58,113 nt of DNA, taken from Serpula lacrymans var. lacrymans S7.9 (Eukaryota > Basidiomycota > Agaricomycetes > Boletales > Serpulaceae). Position 1 is the first letter of the stretch. Every line of letters starts with the position of its first letter. The stretch spans positions 1 through 58,113 of the forward strand of contig NW_006763300.1 in NCBI RefSeq assembly GCF_000218685.1. The letters are read 5' to 3'. Positions 9,187 through 20,852 of this stretch are shown here, one piece after another. A program made the translations under genes and the position numbers. The notes beneath the pieces are model-generated. The model was given only the letters and a program-made list of their open reading frames with translations, made no database searches and was not told where the DNA came from.

Positions 9187-11762
9187 ATGAGTCAAGAATC
9201 CCCGCATTCAGAGCCATCCGCATCAAAAACGCAGGACTCAAAGCCAAACATCACTCCTCCTCGCCCCCCCAATTTGACCTCTCGCGAAGTGAAAAGCACT
9301 CCTCTAGCCAAAAGCACACACACGTCACAAAGGTATTCTGACCAAAACGTGATGCTTAAAGAGCGGGCAACACGGGATCAAAAGATGATGGAAGAACTGG
9401 TTCACCATGAACTACATGATGCACACTTCGAGAGCAAAAAGGTGATGGAACACTTGTGTCCCGCAGATGATGGCGTTACGCACAACGTCCTGGAAGAACT
9501 CAGAGAACAAGGAATTTTCTCTGACCAAGGGTTTAATTTTGATCAAGAAAATTGGCCCCAGCCGACTGCGGGAGAGAGTGCCTATTACTTACCATTCACG
9601 AAACTCCTGAACCGGATCATCAATACTTCCGAATCTCACCTTTCCGCAGACCCTAAAATCCCTAAGGACCGCTATTATCACGGTCTACGCTTCTACAATT
9701 ACAATAAAGCAATGAAGGGCGGGACTACCCATGCATTGAAGCCAGATTTAGTGTCTTTAAACGGTGTCGCCGACGACTCGGAGCTGGATGGTCGAGTGTC
9801 GTGGCAAGATCTCGCTATCGCGTGCGAGGTGAAGGACAACTGGAATGGGCTGATTAAACAGGCTGGTACATACGCACGATGCACCTTCGTTGCTCACGAG
9901 AACCGTTACTTCGTTTTGATTATCGGCTTCAACTACAAAACTTCCGAAGTTCGATTCTGCATCTATCAAAGATCTGGCGTAATTTGCAGCCCTGCACTGA
10001 GTCTAGAGACAGAGGATGGCTTTACCGCTTTTGTAAAGGGCATAGTGGGCATACTATCATGGGAAAACGATTCGAAGGCTGGGATCGATCCATCGCGGAA
10101 CAATCACTACTTCTTGATCCCAAACTGGGGTCTTTACGAGGTCGTTGGCTTGCTCTGTCGTCGGCAATCTATACGGGGCCGTGTCACACATGTTTACAGT
10201 TTGCGAAAGGTCGATGACGCGAGAAAGATATCCGATGATCCACCCAGCGATATCATAGACCTTCCGAGTATACATACTTCCACTTCTCGATATCCCACCT
10301 CCACCTCACGCCTGCGCACTGAAGGCGTCGCACCCTCTTCTAATCGAACCTCTAACGTCTCAAGTATTGGGAAACGATCACGCGAACCTGTCGTCAAAAC
10401 TGGAAGCAGCAAGCGCCACAAGTCACACTCTGATCACACAGCAGGCAATCAGGATCAGGGCTCCGAGCAGCTTGAATGGCAAGGAATTGATCGCAACGAT
10501 GAATCCCCCGTTTTCCCCACTTACCAACCTTCACCCATCCCTGAACTCGACCTCCTTCCTCCGCCGCTTTCCATTGTCCTGAAAGACGCATGGGCTTTGG
10601 AGGGCCGTGACGAGATGGAAGTTTTTCGTGACATTCAAGGAGAGATGGGAATACCTGAAGTTTACGCCCAGTATAGGGTTAAACATGGAAAAAAGGGAGC
10701 ATGGGTTGAGGAGGAGATTCGAAAAATATTTGATCAGGAGGAAATAATATACCGGGGGAAGAAAACACAATCTGAGAAGGAAGAACACAAGGAAGGCAAG
10801 AAGATGGAGAACAGAATACACAAGCGGCTGATATCGAAAACAGAGTACCGTAAGCTCCACACGGCTGTGGGGCCGTACGAATTCTTAGAAGGCATCTTCC
10901 ACGGAATGATGGGTGAGTATTGCCCGTTTTGACGTCGCTCAGGACTGATGCTCCCTTTCTAGGTCACTATAATATGTATAAGGATGGATGGCTGCACCGC
11001 GATGTCAGCGATGGTAACGTTCTATTGTTTCCAGTGCCCCAAATACGAAAGCCTCTAACACGGTAAGTCCTCTTAAATTGATAATGAGCTCAAAGCGGTA
11101 TTGATGTTAAAGTATTCTAGGTTCGAATGCACCAAGAACTTGACAAAGTGCGTGAGCGTGAGCAATGACGGTGACCAGGCAATCAGATGGCGAGAGCTAG
11201 ATCGCGAGCTTGAGCAACGTCGTTCGGTAAGTAGCTCATCTTCGGGCTAGCCTGTTATTTAGTCTTAAAATCATTTCAGGGAACACTCCCTTTCATTTCT
11301 ATGCGCTTGCTGAACGCGTGGGATGATGATGAACCCATACTTCATACATTTGCGGATGACTTGGAATCTTTCTTCTGGGTGATATTATGCGTGTTGTTGA
11401 GCATTGGCGCCGAGCGCAATAGTTTAACAGGTAAAGAGAGAAAATGGCTTCTTGAAATACTCGCTGCAGACGATCCTCGCATGAGTGGACTCGTTAAAGG
11501 ATCCACGCTGCGGACGTTCGAGAAAAGTCTCCCAGATAATGATTTTTCCCCTGTTCTGAAGGTTTTTGTACCTTTTTTCACAGAAATCATGCCACTTCTG
11601 GACGAAGGTCCGAAGGTTGCCAAAGGCGTTGACTCAACCAACTTGGTTGAATCTCTAACGACACTCGGAGATAGATTTTACGAGATGTGGTTTAAAGCTT
11701 TCCTACGTGCACTGCCGTCATTGCCCAAGACCTGGGACGAAGTTTTCATAACCCCAATTTGA
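9187..11762 (+). CDS. FunK1-type fungal protein kinase, four exons
   Basis: Exons 9187-10912, 10963-11062, 11121-11226 and 11280-11762 join to an 804-residue protein. The introns (50, 58 and 53 nt) all start GT[GA]AGT and end AG. I chose the ATG at 9187; the frame is open upstream to 9139 but without an ATG. The N-terminal half has the FunK1 pattern with CEVKDN (about residue 214) and QAGTYARCTF. A Ser-rich, basic linker of about 115 residues (340-458), with a likely nuclear signal KRSREP...SSKRHK, precedes VLKDAW (lysine near 466) and an acidic helix. The catalytic lobe has HRDVSDGN (587-594), DGDQA (625-629, probably the metal-binding DFD-A equivalent), GTLPF (645-649) and DDLESF (670-675). 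It is predicted to be an active kinase. Substrate is unknown. FunK1 genes form large multicopy families in mushrooms. No premature stop is seen. Confidence 0.88.
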
Positions 11763-12551
11763 TTACGGAGACGCTCCAACACCCGCCCATGTCGTCTCAT
11801 TCTACATATTTCCGTCTCTGCTCCCCCTACCATCATCCCAGGATTATCCTGTACATATTAATATGCATGTATCTACTTTGTTAGTTTGCTATTCGTTGCA
11901 CCCTGAGAGGTACATACTTGACAATGTGATTCCATTTATTCCTGGTCGCAGGAATTTTGCCTGGGTGGATACTGTTTGAATGGAATTATATAACTAGAAT
12001 ATGGCATAGCATGGCCCTCCGGAGCAGACCTGGACCCAGCTTTCACTGGTTTTAATCGTGAACAATCTCTTTTAAGGTGGGATCAAATAAATAAATAATT
12101 TATAGAAAATTTTGGTCTTAGCAAGTTAAGCATTTAGGCAATGAATGGTTTTTGTGGAGACTTGGAGCAGTGCACAAAGACATCACTCATAGTTGGAATG
12201 AGTGAGCCCCATCAGAATCAAGTATAAGGCATCCATTACTTCTGCTTTGCCTGTGATGTAGTGGCCATGTTCAGTCAGGAGACAATCTAAATGATGGTTC
12301 ACTCTGCAATCAACAGAAGCAAAAGATGAAAGACCAACCCGGTCAAGAAGGGGTACACATATGATTTTTTAATATGAGAAAACATCCACTTTTCCTTGTC
12401 TCTGATAAGGGAGCACAAGCCATGGTTCTGACTGATCTCCCAAATGTCCACAACTAGTAAGAACCTGCCATAATATTTTGTTGGAATAGTCAAGGTCAAA
12501 AGCCTGTTAGCCTTGTTAGACCACATACATCATGAGTTGACATTAGTACAA
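11763..12551. other. Intergenic, no gene recognised
   Basis: 3' flank of the kinase gene. The minus-strand open frames here are short and without recognisable motifs. A phrase like CTGGACCC near 12025 recurs near 12797-12840, which hints at an old repeat. Confidence 0.4.
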
Positions 12552-12625
12552 GGGCTGGTAACTCAGTTGGTTAGAGCACCACCATATATAGGCAGAGGTC
12601 CTGGGTTCAATCCCCAGCTGGTCCA
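12552..12625 (+). tRNA. tRNA-like sequence (pseudo-tRNA or SINE head)
   Basis: 74 nt that follow the tRNA plan: GGGCTGG pairs with CTGGTCC (with G-U pairs), D-arm ACTC/GAGC, T-arm CTGGG-TTCAATC-CCCAG and a final A. The anticodon arm is poor (CCACC against GGCAG) and the loop ATATATA would give anticodon ATA. The weak anticodon stem, and a second unit with the same start at 13401, favour a tRNA-derived repeat over a working tRNA. Confidence 0.5.
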
Positions 12626-13400
12626 CTTTGCTTTTATCCACTCCCTGTGATCAGGTGGCTATGTGAGGTCACATGGCTAAATCTAATATATTCTACTAAT
12701 GTAGACACATTCCAAAAGTTCAATTTCATGTCATCATGTACAGTCAATAACTAAAAGTTCTGGGATATTTACTGATTTCATTATCACAATGGAAACCTGG
12801 ACCGTTTGGGTCCAGGAATACAGTGGCCCTCCAGGGGACCCAGCTGTGTCCGAATCATGCCTTTGCTTCAGTTATGGAGATCTCTGACCTGTGAGTTATC
12901 TTAACAGTATTGCATAGGCATGGATGCTAGGAAGAGTAGTACATTTTTGTGACACATTACAGAACTTGAATCATCAGTGAGAACTTCCATCTTCAATAAG
13001 TGCAAATATGGTTCCCATGCCCCTGAAGGGCCCACCATTGGGAAGTGTATTAATTGTAGTTGTGAGGAAAACAAAATTACCATACTGTAAGTCACTCTAT
13101 AACTGTCTCTTGTGATATGTGCCTTCTCCTACTGAATTATCAGCAACATAAGTTCTTGCAAGCTGAATTTACATACACTTTGGCATGTCAACTTCACATA
13201 TATTTTGCCCATATCATCCTCTTTTTTTGCCAGAGGAGCCAGATAAGACAGTTTGCTCAACAAATGTTTTATATGCAGTGCTTCTTTCAAGGGGTGGTGC
13301 TGTCCTGATGCCTTTGTGGAGGGGGTGGTGTGTTGGAATTGTTAATGTTAAAGCCTGGGCCTTGTTAGATAACACTGTGCAATTGAGCATTGATATCTAA
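12626..13400. other. Intergenic between two tRNA-like units
   Basis: No coding pattern supported on either strand. It could be the body of a tRNA-derived SINE family, since tRNA-like heads occur on both sides, but no repeat of the body is visible in the window. Confidence 0.3.
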
Positions 13401-13423
13401 GGGCTGGTAGCTCGGTTGGTTAG
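13401..13423 (+). repeat. tRNA-like 5' half cut by a gypsy LTR
   Basis: Starts with GGGCTGGTAGCTCGGTTGG, matching the tRNA-like unit at 12552 through the D-loop, and stops exactly at the TG of the LTR at 13424. The other half is not found downstream, because the element there is itself truncated. Confidence 0.55.
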
Positions 13424-13836
13424 TGTTACGATAACACAATTTTCGGACCTTTCCTTTATTTTCATTCTCCGCTTTAACCTTGTACTTTAGCTTTCACACA
13501 TGGTGCCACGCGGCACTTCCCCTTTTGTCCCAACTCCTCTTTCTCGCGCCGCGTTGCCTTTCTTCTTATTTTAGACACAACTCTCTCACACAGTGGAGCT
13601 GGCCATGCGGGCTAGGCCCCATGACACCATCAGCCACTGTCTCTATCAACTGTATAGTACACATGTACAAACAACCCTGTAGTAGTATATATACCCAATA
13701 GATCCAGGAGACTCCTCAGTGAGTCCTCCTGTTGTATACCAACAAACTCTCTGCAGCTTAAGGGGTAACCACTCCCATCATCTTCTTTATAGTGTGTTTC
13801 TGTGTGCGCCAGAGTAAGTCACTCTTGGTTGTTACA
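13424..13836 (+). mobile_element. 5' LTR of a second gypsy copy (family A)
   Basis: 413-bp LTR, TGTTACGATAAC ... GGTTGTTACA, in plus orientation with TATATATA at 13686-13693. It is followed by the same primer site (13837-13849), leader and gag start as the full-length element, so it is a true 5' LTR and not a solo one. The 3' LTR of this copy is not in the window. Confidence 0.9.
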
Positions 13837-14354
13837 TTAGGACTCGCTCTTGCTACTCTCTTGCACGTTTGTGCAAAAAGTCCCACTGGGCACCCGGACT
13901 CCAGGGTGAAGGAGATTTGGCTATTGTTTGGGAATATCCCGTATAGCAGATAGGTGCGCTCTTTGCGACGGCCTTGTAGTGCTTTGGGAGAAGAAACAAT
14001 TCCTTCAATATGCGGCCCCCAGTGTTAAGGGGAGTACTATAGCTCAGCAGTCGGTGTGGAACCGCTGTTGATTAGAATTTACATACAAAACTTCACTTTC
14101 TCTTTCCTCTGACCAGGCCGGGCACTTGCCTCCACCACTCTGGAGAAGGTTTGACAGCTTAACAAGCGGACCACCCCCTGACAACCGTTTGGACCAGGGT
14201 TTAATACTATAACTTTTATATACAATTTCAAATACTGTAGTGTGAGTAGTTGGGGATTGAGACCCAATACTCAGCTGGGAAGAGGTAGATCCGCAGATAG
14301 CAAGCGGGGACCCCCAGTTACAATTTTTATACTTTACAAAGAGATCAAGTCGAC
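13837..14354 (+). other. Leader and primer-binding site of the second gypsy copy
   Basis: TTAGGACTCGCTC at 13837-13849 followed by a leader that aligns base for base with 7537-8050 apart from scattered changes. It pairs with the predicted RNA 5' end at 13718-13727. Confidence 0.75.
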
Positions 14355-14546
14355 ATGTCGTTGCAACCTCAACAAGATGTCAATGCTCTGTTGCACAACA
14401 TGCATGCACAGATCCTGGCATTGACCACGCAACTCACTGAGCTGCAGGCAAATCCCCCTACGGCAAACCCCTCGGTAGAAAAGAAATTCAACAAGAAAGT
14501 TGAAGTTGTTGCTGACCCTGGCACCTTTGAGGGAGACAGAGCGCGA
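14355..14546 (+). pseudogene. Truncated gag of the second gypsy copy
   Basis: The first 64 codons of gag, close to the gag at 6469-7536 (shared EKKFNKKVEVVADPG and FEGDRAR). The frame is cut abruptly at 14546-14547 by copy 1 of the 1.8-kb repeat. The rest of gag does not resume after that repeat, so a deletion or rearrangement followed or came with the insertion. Confidence 0.85.
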
Positions 14547-16348
14547 TGTCAATGATGAGAATTGCTGTTAGAAAACCACACACAAAACAAACTAACACAC
14601 AATCCTCCCAGATTCCATGGAACTTGTTTATGGGCTTTGCCTCCTAGAACAGTGGAGTGGTCTGGTTGTTTGTGGGGTGGTACGTATAAAGATCCTTCAA
14701 AGTAAAAACCCAGAGGTGTATGAGTGTGGGTTTTGAGGAGGAGGGATAGTTGAATTTTATAGAAGATAGGGGCTTAGTGACGAGTATAGATGAGCACTAC
14801 CTTGCTAATTGTAGCACAAGGTAGGTTTGAGAACGACAATATGACGAGGTTCCCAGTGATAGCAGGCTCCTGATGCACAAACTGTAGTGCTCAGAAGGAC
14901 TCTAATTGAAAGGGATGACAATGACTTCAAAAGTGGGAAGTGATGATGACAGCAATTAACAGTGGTAGCAGTGGGAAGTGTTGTGACCACACTGGATGAC
15001 AAGTAGCAGAGAGTACTGAACTTGAATTTAGAGGTCTGGAATGGAGTTCTTGCTCTTTACAAGGTAAAATACAGGGGTTTATATAGTAAAAGAAAAGTAG
15101 GCTATGCACAGTATAGCTGTGCAAAAAGAATGAGAAAGAACATGAAGGAAGGAATGTATGCTGACGAATCCTGCGTAGGTAGTACAGGATAAGATTGTAA
15201 AAAAAGGAAAAGAAAGAGATAGAACAATGAATGCTGTGAGTAATGTCACAGGTTTGTACAGCCATAAAGTAAAGTCCAATAGCAAAAAGAGAGCAGGAAA
15301 ATCATGATGTCATGGGAAGATGCAGTAAAAAAAGGGCAAGGCAAAACACTATCAGTATCAACACAGTTCCTTTATTGTCAGTCAGGCATTCTAAAAAAAT
15401 ATGTGTCCATAAAAATGATTCAAAATCAAAAATAATTGCACTGTAAATGAATGTTCTGCTGAAGAAAAAGAAACTGGAGCCACCGGTCCACCACCTAGTC
15501 CAAATCCGACAGTTCCATGGCCTTACCAATGGACTGGTTGTGTTGGACCACCTGATCAAACGAGGGAGGGAGAGGAGTAGTTCCAATTTGGAACAAGTGA
15601 GTCCCAGGCAGTGTGTGATAGGTGTAGCTGTAGCGAAGACGATGGACAAAAGATAAGTGTACCCAAGTGAATGGGACAGCAATGAACATGGGCGACGCAA
15701 GGGGATGAACCTTCTCCAGCTCAAAAACTACCAACCCACGCTCCAACCAGGCAAGACGAGCGGCCAATGTTTTGATAGTATATGATGGCAGATCGACGTC
15801 ATGAAGATGGACCTGTTGCCCTATTTGGACCGGCCGCCAGGGCTTTGCTGATATCAGCAGTGGCACGTGGTAGTCTACGGATTGGCGACGGAAGCGGATA
15901 GGAAGTGGTGACATCAGAAATGGTGGGGGTGCAAATAAGATGAGGAGGAGGAGGGTGGAGGTGACGGAAAAGTGGATTAGAATGGGGATCCAGAAACGAC
16001 CGTCAGGTGAGAATAAAAAGGAGAGGAAGGGGCCCATGGTGGGGCTAGGCAAAGGAAGGGGAGTAAGGGATACGACAAAAGCGAGGGCGCAATGCAATGT
16101 GTAGCCAGTGGCAATGCAAAAATTTGCCGAAATGCCGAAATGCGGAAAGTACCGAATGGAAAAGCAAAGGTGAGCGTGACTGGATTGCCTAATAGAGGTG
16201 GTGCTGATCAGCCACAAGTTCGAAACAGGCAATATTAATTACTATTCCACGTGGCACTGTGCTTGTGTGGCGCAAAGGTGAGTCTTTTTGAATATTCGCT
16301 TTGTTATTGACACCTGTCCATGCTACCAATCAACTTTGGTGCATGACA
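14547..16348 (-). mobile_element. 1.8-kb TG...CA repeat, copy 1
   Basis: Most complete copy, 1,802 bp, with ends TGTCAATGATGAG and GCATGACA. Other copies are at 24904-26378, 45887-47650 and 51847-52706, all in the same orientation. On the minus strand there is a TATATAAA box near 15080 and, upstream of it, a 245-codon open frame (16232-15495) with two hydrophobic stretches. That frame has no ATG until about residue 66. The TG/CA ends, the TATA position and the length would fit a long LTR read on the minus strand, but no target duplication is seen at any copy, so its class is open. Confidence 0.6.
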
Positions 16349-16360
16349 CCGGTTTTTGAG

Positions 16361-16716
16361 AACAGATATCCCTTGTCCAAGAAACCATTGAGGCTGCTGG
16401 TAACCTGCATATTTTTCTGCCAAAGTATCACTGTGAGCTTAACTTCATTGAATTTTTTTGGGGTGCAGTCAAAAGATACCTTTTCAAGCACTGCAATTGC
16501 TCTTATGATGGTTTGCAAGAGCAGTCGCCAAAGGCTCTTGAATCAGTGGATATTCACACCATTCGGGAGTGGGAGCATCAGATAATCAGGTGGATGGATG
16601 CTTACAGAGGTGGTAAGGATGCCACAGAGGCTCAATTTGTGGTAAAGCAATTCAGCTCTCGTAGATACTCCTTGCACTGTCATGTTCCAGAGACTGTGGC
16701 ACATAGATTAGATTAG
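16361..16716 (+). pseudogene. DDE transposase, C-terminal fragment
   Basis: An open frame reading SLVQETIEAAG, then FLPKYHCELNFIEFFWG, where the final Glu is the third catalytic acid of a DDE triad. A conserved tail follows with W-E-H..IRWMDAYR and FSSRRY. This pattern is common in Tc1/mariner-like DDE transposases of mushrooms. The catalytic core upstream is missing, because the 1.8-kb repeat abuts it at 16348. Confidence 0.65.
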
Positions 16717-16966
16717 AACACCCATGAAAGGATAATCAAGTTACTATATTGAGCCTTGGTGTTTGTACGACCAGGTGGGGATTTATATCTTGCCCAATTT
16801 TGAGAATCTTGGGAATCCCTCTGATGAAAGTTTTTTTACACCTAATACATGCATTTTCACCAGAGGAATAAGAAAATGAACCATTTTTACAGGTGCTATT
16901 TTTGCTGTACAAAGTTGGTGACCTCTAGTCAGAGTGCACCATAGAAAGCTGGGCTCGTTTTGAGTC
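16717..16966. other. Unassigned spacer
   Basis: Short non-coding stretch between the transposase tail and the gag remnant. Nothing recognisable. Confidence 0.3.
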
Positions 16967-17892
16967 CATGCTCAAAGAGCACTTCCAAGATGTGTTTGAA
17001 AGAGCTAAGTACAAGATAATGTACTTCAAACAAGGAACTCTCACAGCACAAAAGTACTTTGTTAAATTCGGAGCAACACAAAGATGTGCAGGATACAATA
17101 TAAGAAGGCACAAACAATTCTTAATTACATTGATCAGAAACAATATCAATGGATCATTGATAAAACAAATCATTTACTCGGGAAACATCCCAAAAACATA
17201 CATGGAATGGAAAACAAGAATAGTGATGAATGATCAGCTCTGGCGTGATCAAGTAGAGAACAAGAAAATGATGAAGGGTATAGCCGGCGGCAGCTCTGGT
17301 TCTGGTACCAGGGACCCAACAGCAGGTACCAACAAGGAGGCACTCTGGAGAAAAAGGCTGAGACAGTGGAAGAGAAATTAGACAGATCCGGAACCACTTA
17401 CGGTGGAGCTGGAAAAAGGATGGAAGTAGATAAAGTGAAGTATCAGGCTGAGGGCAGATGCTTCAAATGTGGAGAGAAAGGGCACAGAACCCAAGATCAT
17501 AAAGAAGGAGGCAGCATAGCTGCAAAACGAAGGTTCAACCTTAGGGCCATGCTTGAAGGAATGAACAAAGAAGAGAGAGATGAACTCTTAAAGGATTTTT
17601 AAAGAGGCCAGCTGTCATTCCTTGTCAGACTGAGCCTACAAACAATAGATATGCTTCCCTTTCAATCGAAAATTTTGCTGTCTCAGAAACATGTATTAGT
17701 TCAAAAGAAAATGACATTGCATTAGCCAAAGATACAGCAAATCTGAAATTGAAAGAAGCTATAAAAGAGGAAAACCTGAAAGGGAAACAGGCTGAAAATA
17801 TTCCCAAAGTTGCTATGCACAAGGTATCTAGAGGGGATAGAACCATAAAAAGTGCAGCAACTGAGGGGACAACACACAAAATATGGTGACTC
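16967..17892 (+). pseudogene. Decayed gypsy gag of another family
   Basis: First frame (to 17381) shows a gag capsid pattern (LTAQKYFVKF, TYMEWKTRIV). After a frame break near 17370 comes a zinc knuckle CFKCGEKGHRTQDH in which the last Cys is His. A Lys/Glu-rich linker (NNRYASLSIE) follows, typical of the gag-protease junction, up to a TGA at 17889. It is not close to the gag at 6469-7536. Two or more lesions make it non-functional. Confidence 0.65.
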
Positions 17893-18359
17893 AATTGGGA
17901 AGCACCAATGGTACTGATGTTTCAACACGCTCCGAAGAGATCAGACACCCCTCTAATAAAAACCTAGAAACAAAGGATCATAAAGAATCATGGACAGCCG
18001 CATGGGTTGCTGACAGACTTTGAGACCAAAAGGAAGAAAGATCTATTGGTATCTTGAACAGCTGGATGCACAAAAAGAGAGGACAAGATATTGACAAAAA
18101 TCTGATCAAAGAATTGAATGCATGACCACTACACAAAATGGTATTAACATTAGAAGAATTGAGACGCCCTAAACAATTTATCAGGGGAACTCAAAGAAAC
18201 CAGATGAACATCACTTGCAGATTAACAAATTGCTAAGGAGCATGTGCACATCAACCAGCAATGCGAGTTGGAGGAAAAAAATCTGGAGATATGAGGACAA
18301 TATACAATAACTGACTGAAGAAAATGGTACCTTACAACAAGAAAACCACCATCTTCAGC
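17893..18359. other. Unassigned, broken coding-like sequence
   Basis: Purine-rich plus strand with short Lys/Glu-rich frames broken by stops. It may continue the preceding element or begin the decayed gene that follows. Confidence 0.25.
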
Positions 18360-20185
18360 AAGAAATCTCATGATTGCAAACAGCCCTCAATTCACAAAGC
18401 AGCTCTGCGTAAGTAATCCATACAATACAGTGTAGTTGACTAACATATCTACTCCTCTAGTGCTGGCATCTCCACAATTTATCCAAGCAACTCTGCGTCG
18501 CATGCAGCCAGTATCTCGCAAGCAAATCTGTTGTATCCACCCAAGAATCCCATCCCCGCCCTGACAAATACCCAGTTGAGGTCTTATGGCATTTTGACAA
18601 CTGCAAGAAGGACGAGGATGGCGGGTTAACAGCTCAGAATTCTGCTTGACCCGCAATGGAGCATGTGATCTGACATGCGGATGGCACCATGATTACTCCC
18701 AATGAATAGTCCGCCATCAAAGCCAGCACCCATCTCGCTCAATTCAAGCTTGAGCAGGTACCCCTGCCAAAGTGCTGATCCCAGAAACGGAAGAAACTAT
18801 TATCAATCCACGTATCCAACTCAGTGGAAGGCCATCCTCCCGGAGATAGAGCAGCAGCAGCTGCTGCTAACTCTGTGCTCAAACCACTGGAAGGCCAAGC
18901 ACGTCCTTGGCCAGGTGTTGAAGTCCAGTAAGCTAGCTAACAAGGTGGATATTAGTGGTGACAATGAAGACACCAATCTCACTACTATATCATTAGGAAC
19001 AGGAATGGCAACAGAGCCTCAAAAGAGGTGTCAAGCAAGGTCAAGTGTCTTGGAAACGGCGAAGAAACAACAACCAGTGACCAGTGTTGTTTCAGAGGGC
19101 ACCCACTCAGATATTGGGATGGCAGTGGATCACTCTCATCCATAGGTATTAATGCCTCCACCTGCTGCCAGTGCCTGTTCAAAAGTCGCTGGCTCCTCCG
19201 TCTTTTTTGTCTGTTGCTTCGGATATTGGGTCAAAAAGGTACAACATAGGATTAATAGAAGTCAATTCCTCTATATCCAATTTAAAAGGTATTTGTTCTC
19301 CATTTTTTTCATTCAAATTTAGGCCTGAAACATTCTAGATATCATCTCTCGTAATTTCAGCTCATTCTTCTCTGGCATTAATCTTCTCAATGCCATGGAG
19401 TTATCCCCTGACTTCTCCCCCGGCCTCCCTTCCCCCCCTGTGCTTGAATTTATCAAGCGTATTGAGCATGCTGATCCACACTCCTCCGACTTTGACAAAG
19501 ACAACCACGGTATCTCTTGGGGCCACCATTAGTTTACCTCTGGATCTATGACTTTTTTAGCTCTACTGACATCCTGGGATACAATAGGTAACTGCAAGAC
19601 AGCTAGGCATCTAATTGCTGCAGCTGTAAAGACGTGTCAAATTGCAAGACATGTATGCTTTCAGGACAAGATTCATTCTTTGACATTCCTTGCAGATAAG
19701 TATCTGAGCAACATTCTCGACCTTTTGTGGGCAGCCTGGAAAACGGCCAGAGGGGTAAGTACTTGGTTTTCTCAAAGTATCCATTATCTGATCAATAATT
19801 CTATAGCCAATATCTAAGGGTAAGGCCTCGTCTGATTTATCCTTGTCCTCTACTCTTTGTTGGACTGTGTTGATCATCTCATCCACCACTTTGGCCTCTA
19901 TGGCACCTCCCTCATCTGTTTCCACCGTCTCAGCTCTCACTATACTTGCATCGGTGGCTGCCTCTGTCCTGCCTATTTCACAAGTCACAGCTGGTGATTC
20001 TGATTCACCCAACGAGGAAGAGTGTTGTGCAGAATTCCAGGTAAGTATGTTATATCTGTCAGTGAAAAACCAACTCACGCTCAATTCACAGACCTTGAAG
20101 AAAAATGAGCTGATTGAGTGGATCAAGACCAGTGGGGTCACCGTCTCCAACTTAAAACAGAGGAATAAGAAAGGTATTGATTGAT
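18360..20185 (+). pseudogene. Decayed multi-exon gene, family not named
   Basis: Several coding-like pieces share orientation and sit between GT-AG introns. One has a coiled-coil start and an intron near 18409-18461. Another (19330-19756) is a helical piece with LELSPDFSPGL-like text, then WGHH.FTSGS and a Cys/Arg-rich helix. A third is a piece after an intron at 20040-20090 with KKNELIEWIKTSGV, which looks like a SAP-like helix. In-frame stops occur near 18640, 18660, 19322 and 19535. I recognise the style of a multicopy agaricomycete family but cannot give a function. Confidence 0.35.
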
Positions 20186-20575
20186 TTTTTTTACCACTCT
20201 AACCATCTGATATGATTTTGTAGATCTTGTAACAACTATACTGGCCTTACCCCCCAAGAAATAGCCCTCCAAGAGGGAAATTAATTCATTTTTATCTAAT
20301 GTCAGTCTCACATTTGTTTTTCTCATTACACAACTAACTTGTATTACTATTACAGCAGAAGGGGAAGAAAAATCCGCCCACAGTCAAGAAATGATTGAAG
20401 ACAAAATTTTAATCTGCTCGCACAACATGAACATGTTTTGTTTTTGGTCGTTATGCAGTAGAGGCTTTCTCTTGTTGCTCTCCTACAATTTTTTGTGTGC
20501 TTTCCTTATGCTTTCTTACATTTTTGTATGCTTTATATGTACATATATTTTGTATAATTGGGACTATTTGACTGC

Positions 20576-20830
20576 AATGTGACTAAGTTGGACTATTTTT
20601 TGCAACAACCAGCAATTGAGACTACACTGGACTACAGAATCACTTGACCTTGTTGGACTCTTGCTTGACTTTGTAGGACTCTTGTTGGACTATGTTCTCC
20701 CTTATCCTGGACTGAGAAACACAACTTTATCGGACTAAAATTGACTATTTCCTGCAGATTTTAGTCACAGTTTTTGCAAGTTGGACTGCTGCTGGACTAT
20801 ATGGGACTATATGTGACTGTATGTGACTAA
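20576..20830. repeat. Dispersed GACT-rich tract
   Basis: About 16 GACT words, mostly TGGACT or TTGACT, spaced irregularly over about 250 nt with no coding frame. It looks like an untranslated or regulatory tail with a repeated core and not a simple tandem repeat. Confidence 0.5.
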
Positions 20831-20852
20831 CCATTATTACTGAGGGTGACAC

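Noticed and set aside
11121..11226. Apparent loss of the DFG-type aspartate in the FunK1 kinase, suggesting a pseudokinase
   Set aside because: Exon 3 has DGDQA in the right place between HRD and GTLPF, which fits the D-x-D-x-A motif of this family, so the metal-binding residue is probably present.
15495..16232. 245-codon minus-strand frame of the 1.8-kb repeat as a defined protein-coding gene
   Set aside because: The first codon is TTG, no ATG occurs until about residue 66, and differences between copies do not clearly favour synonymous changes. Kept only as an observation on the repeat.
14547..16348. Helitron identity of the 1.8-kb repeat (no target duplication)
   Set aside because: It lacks the TC start and CTRR end with a 3' hairpin that define Helitrons, on either strand.
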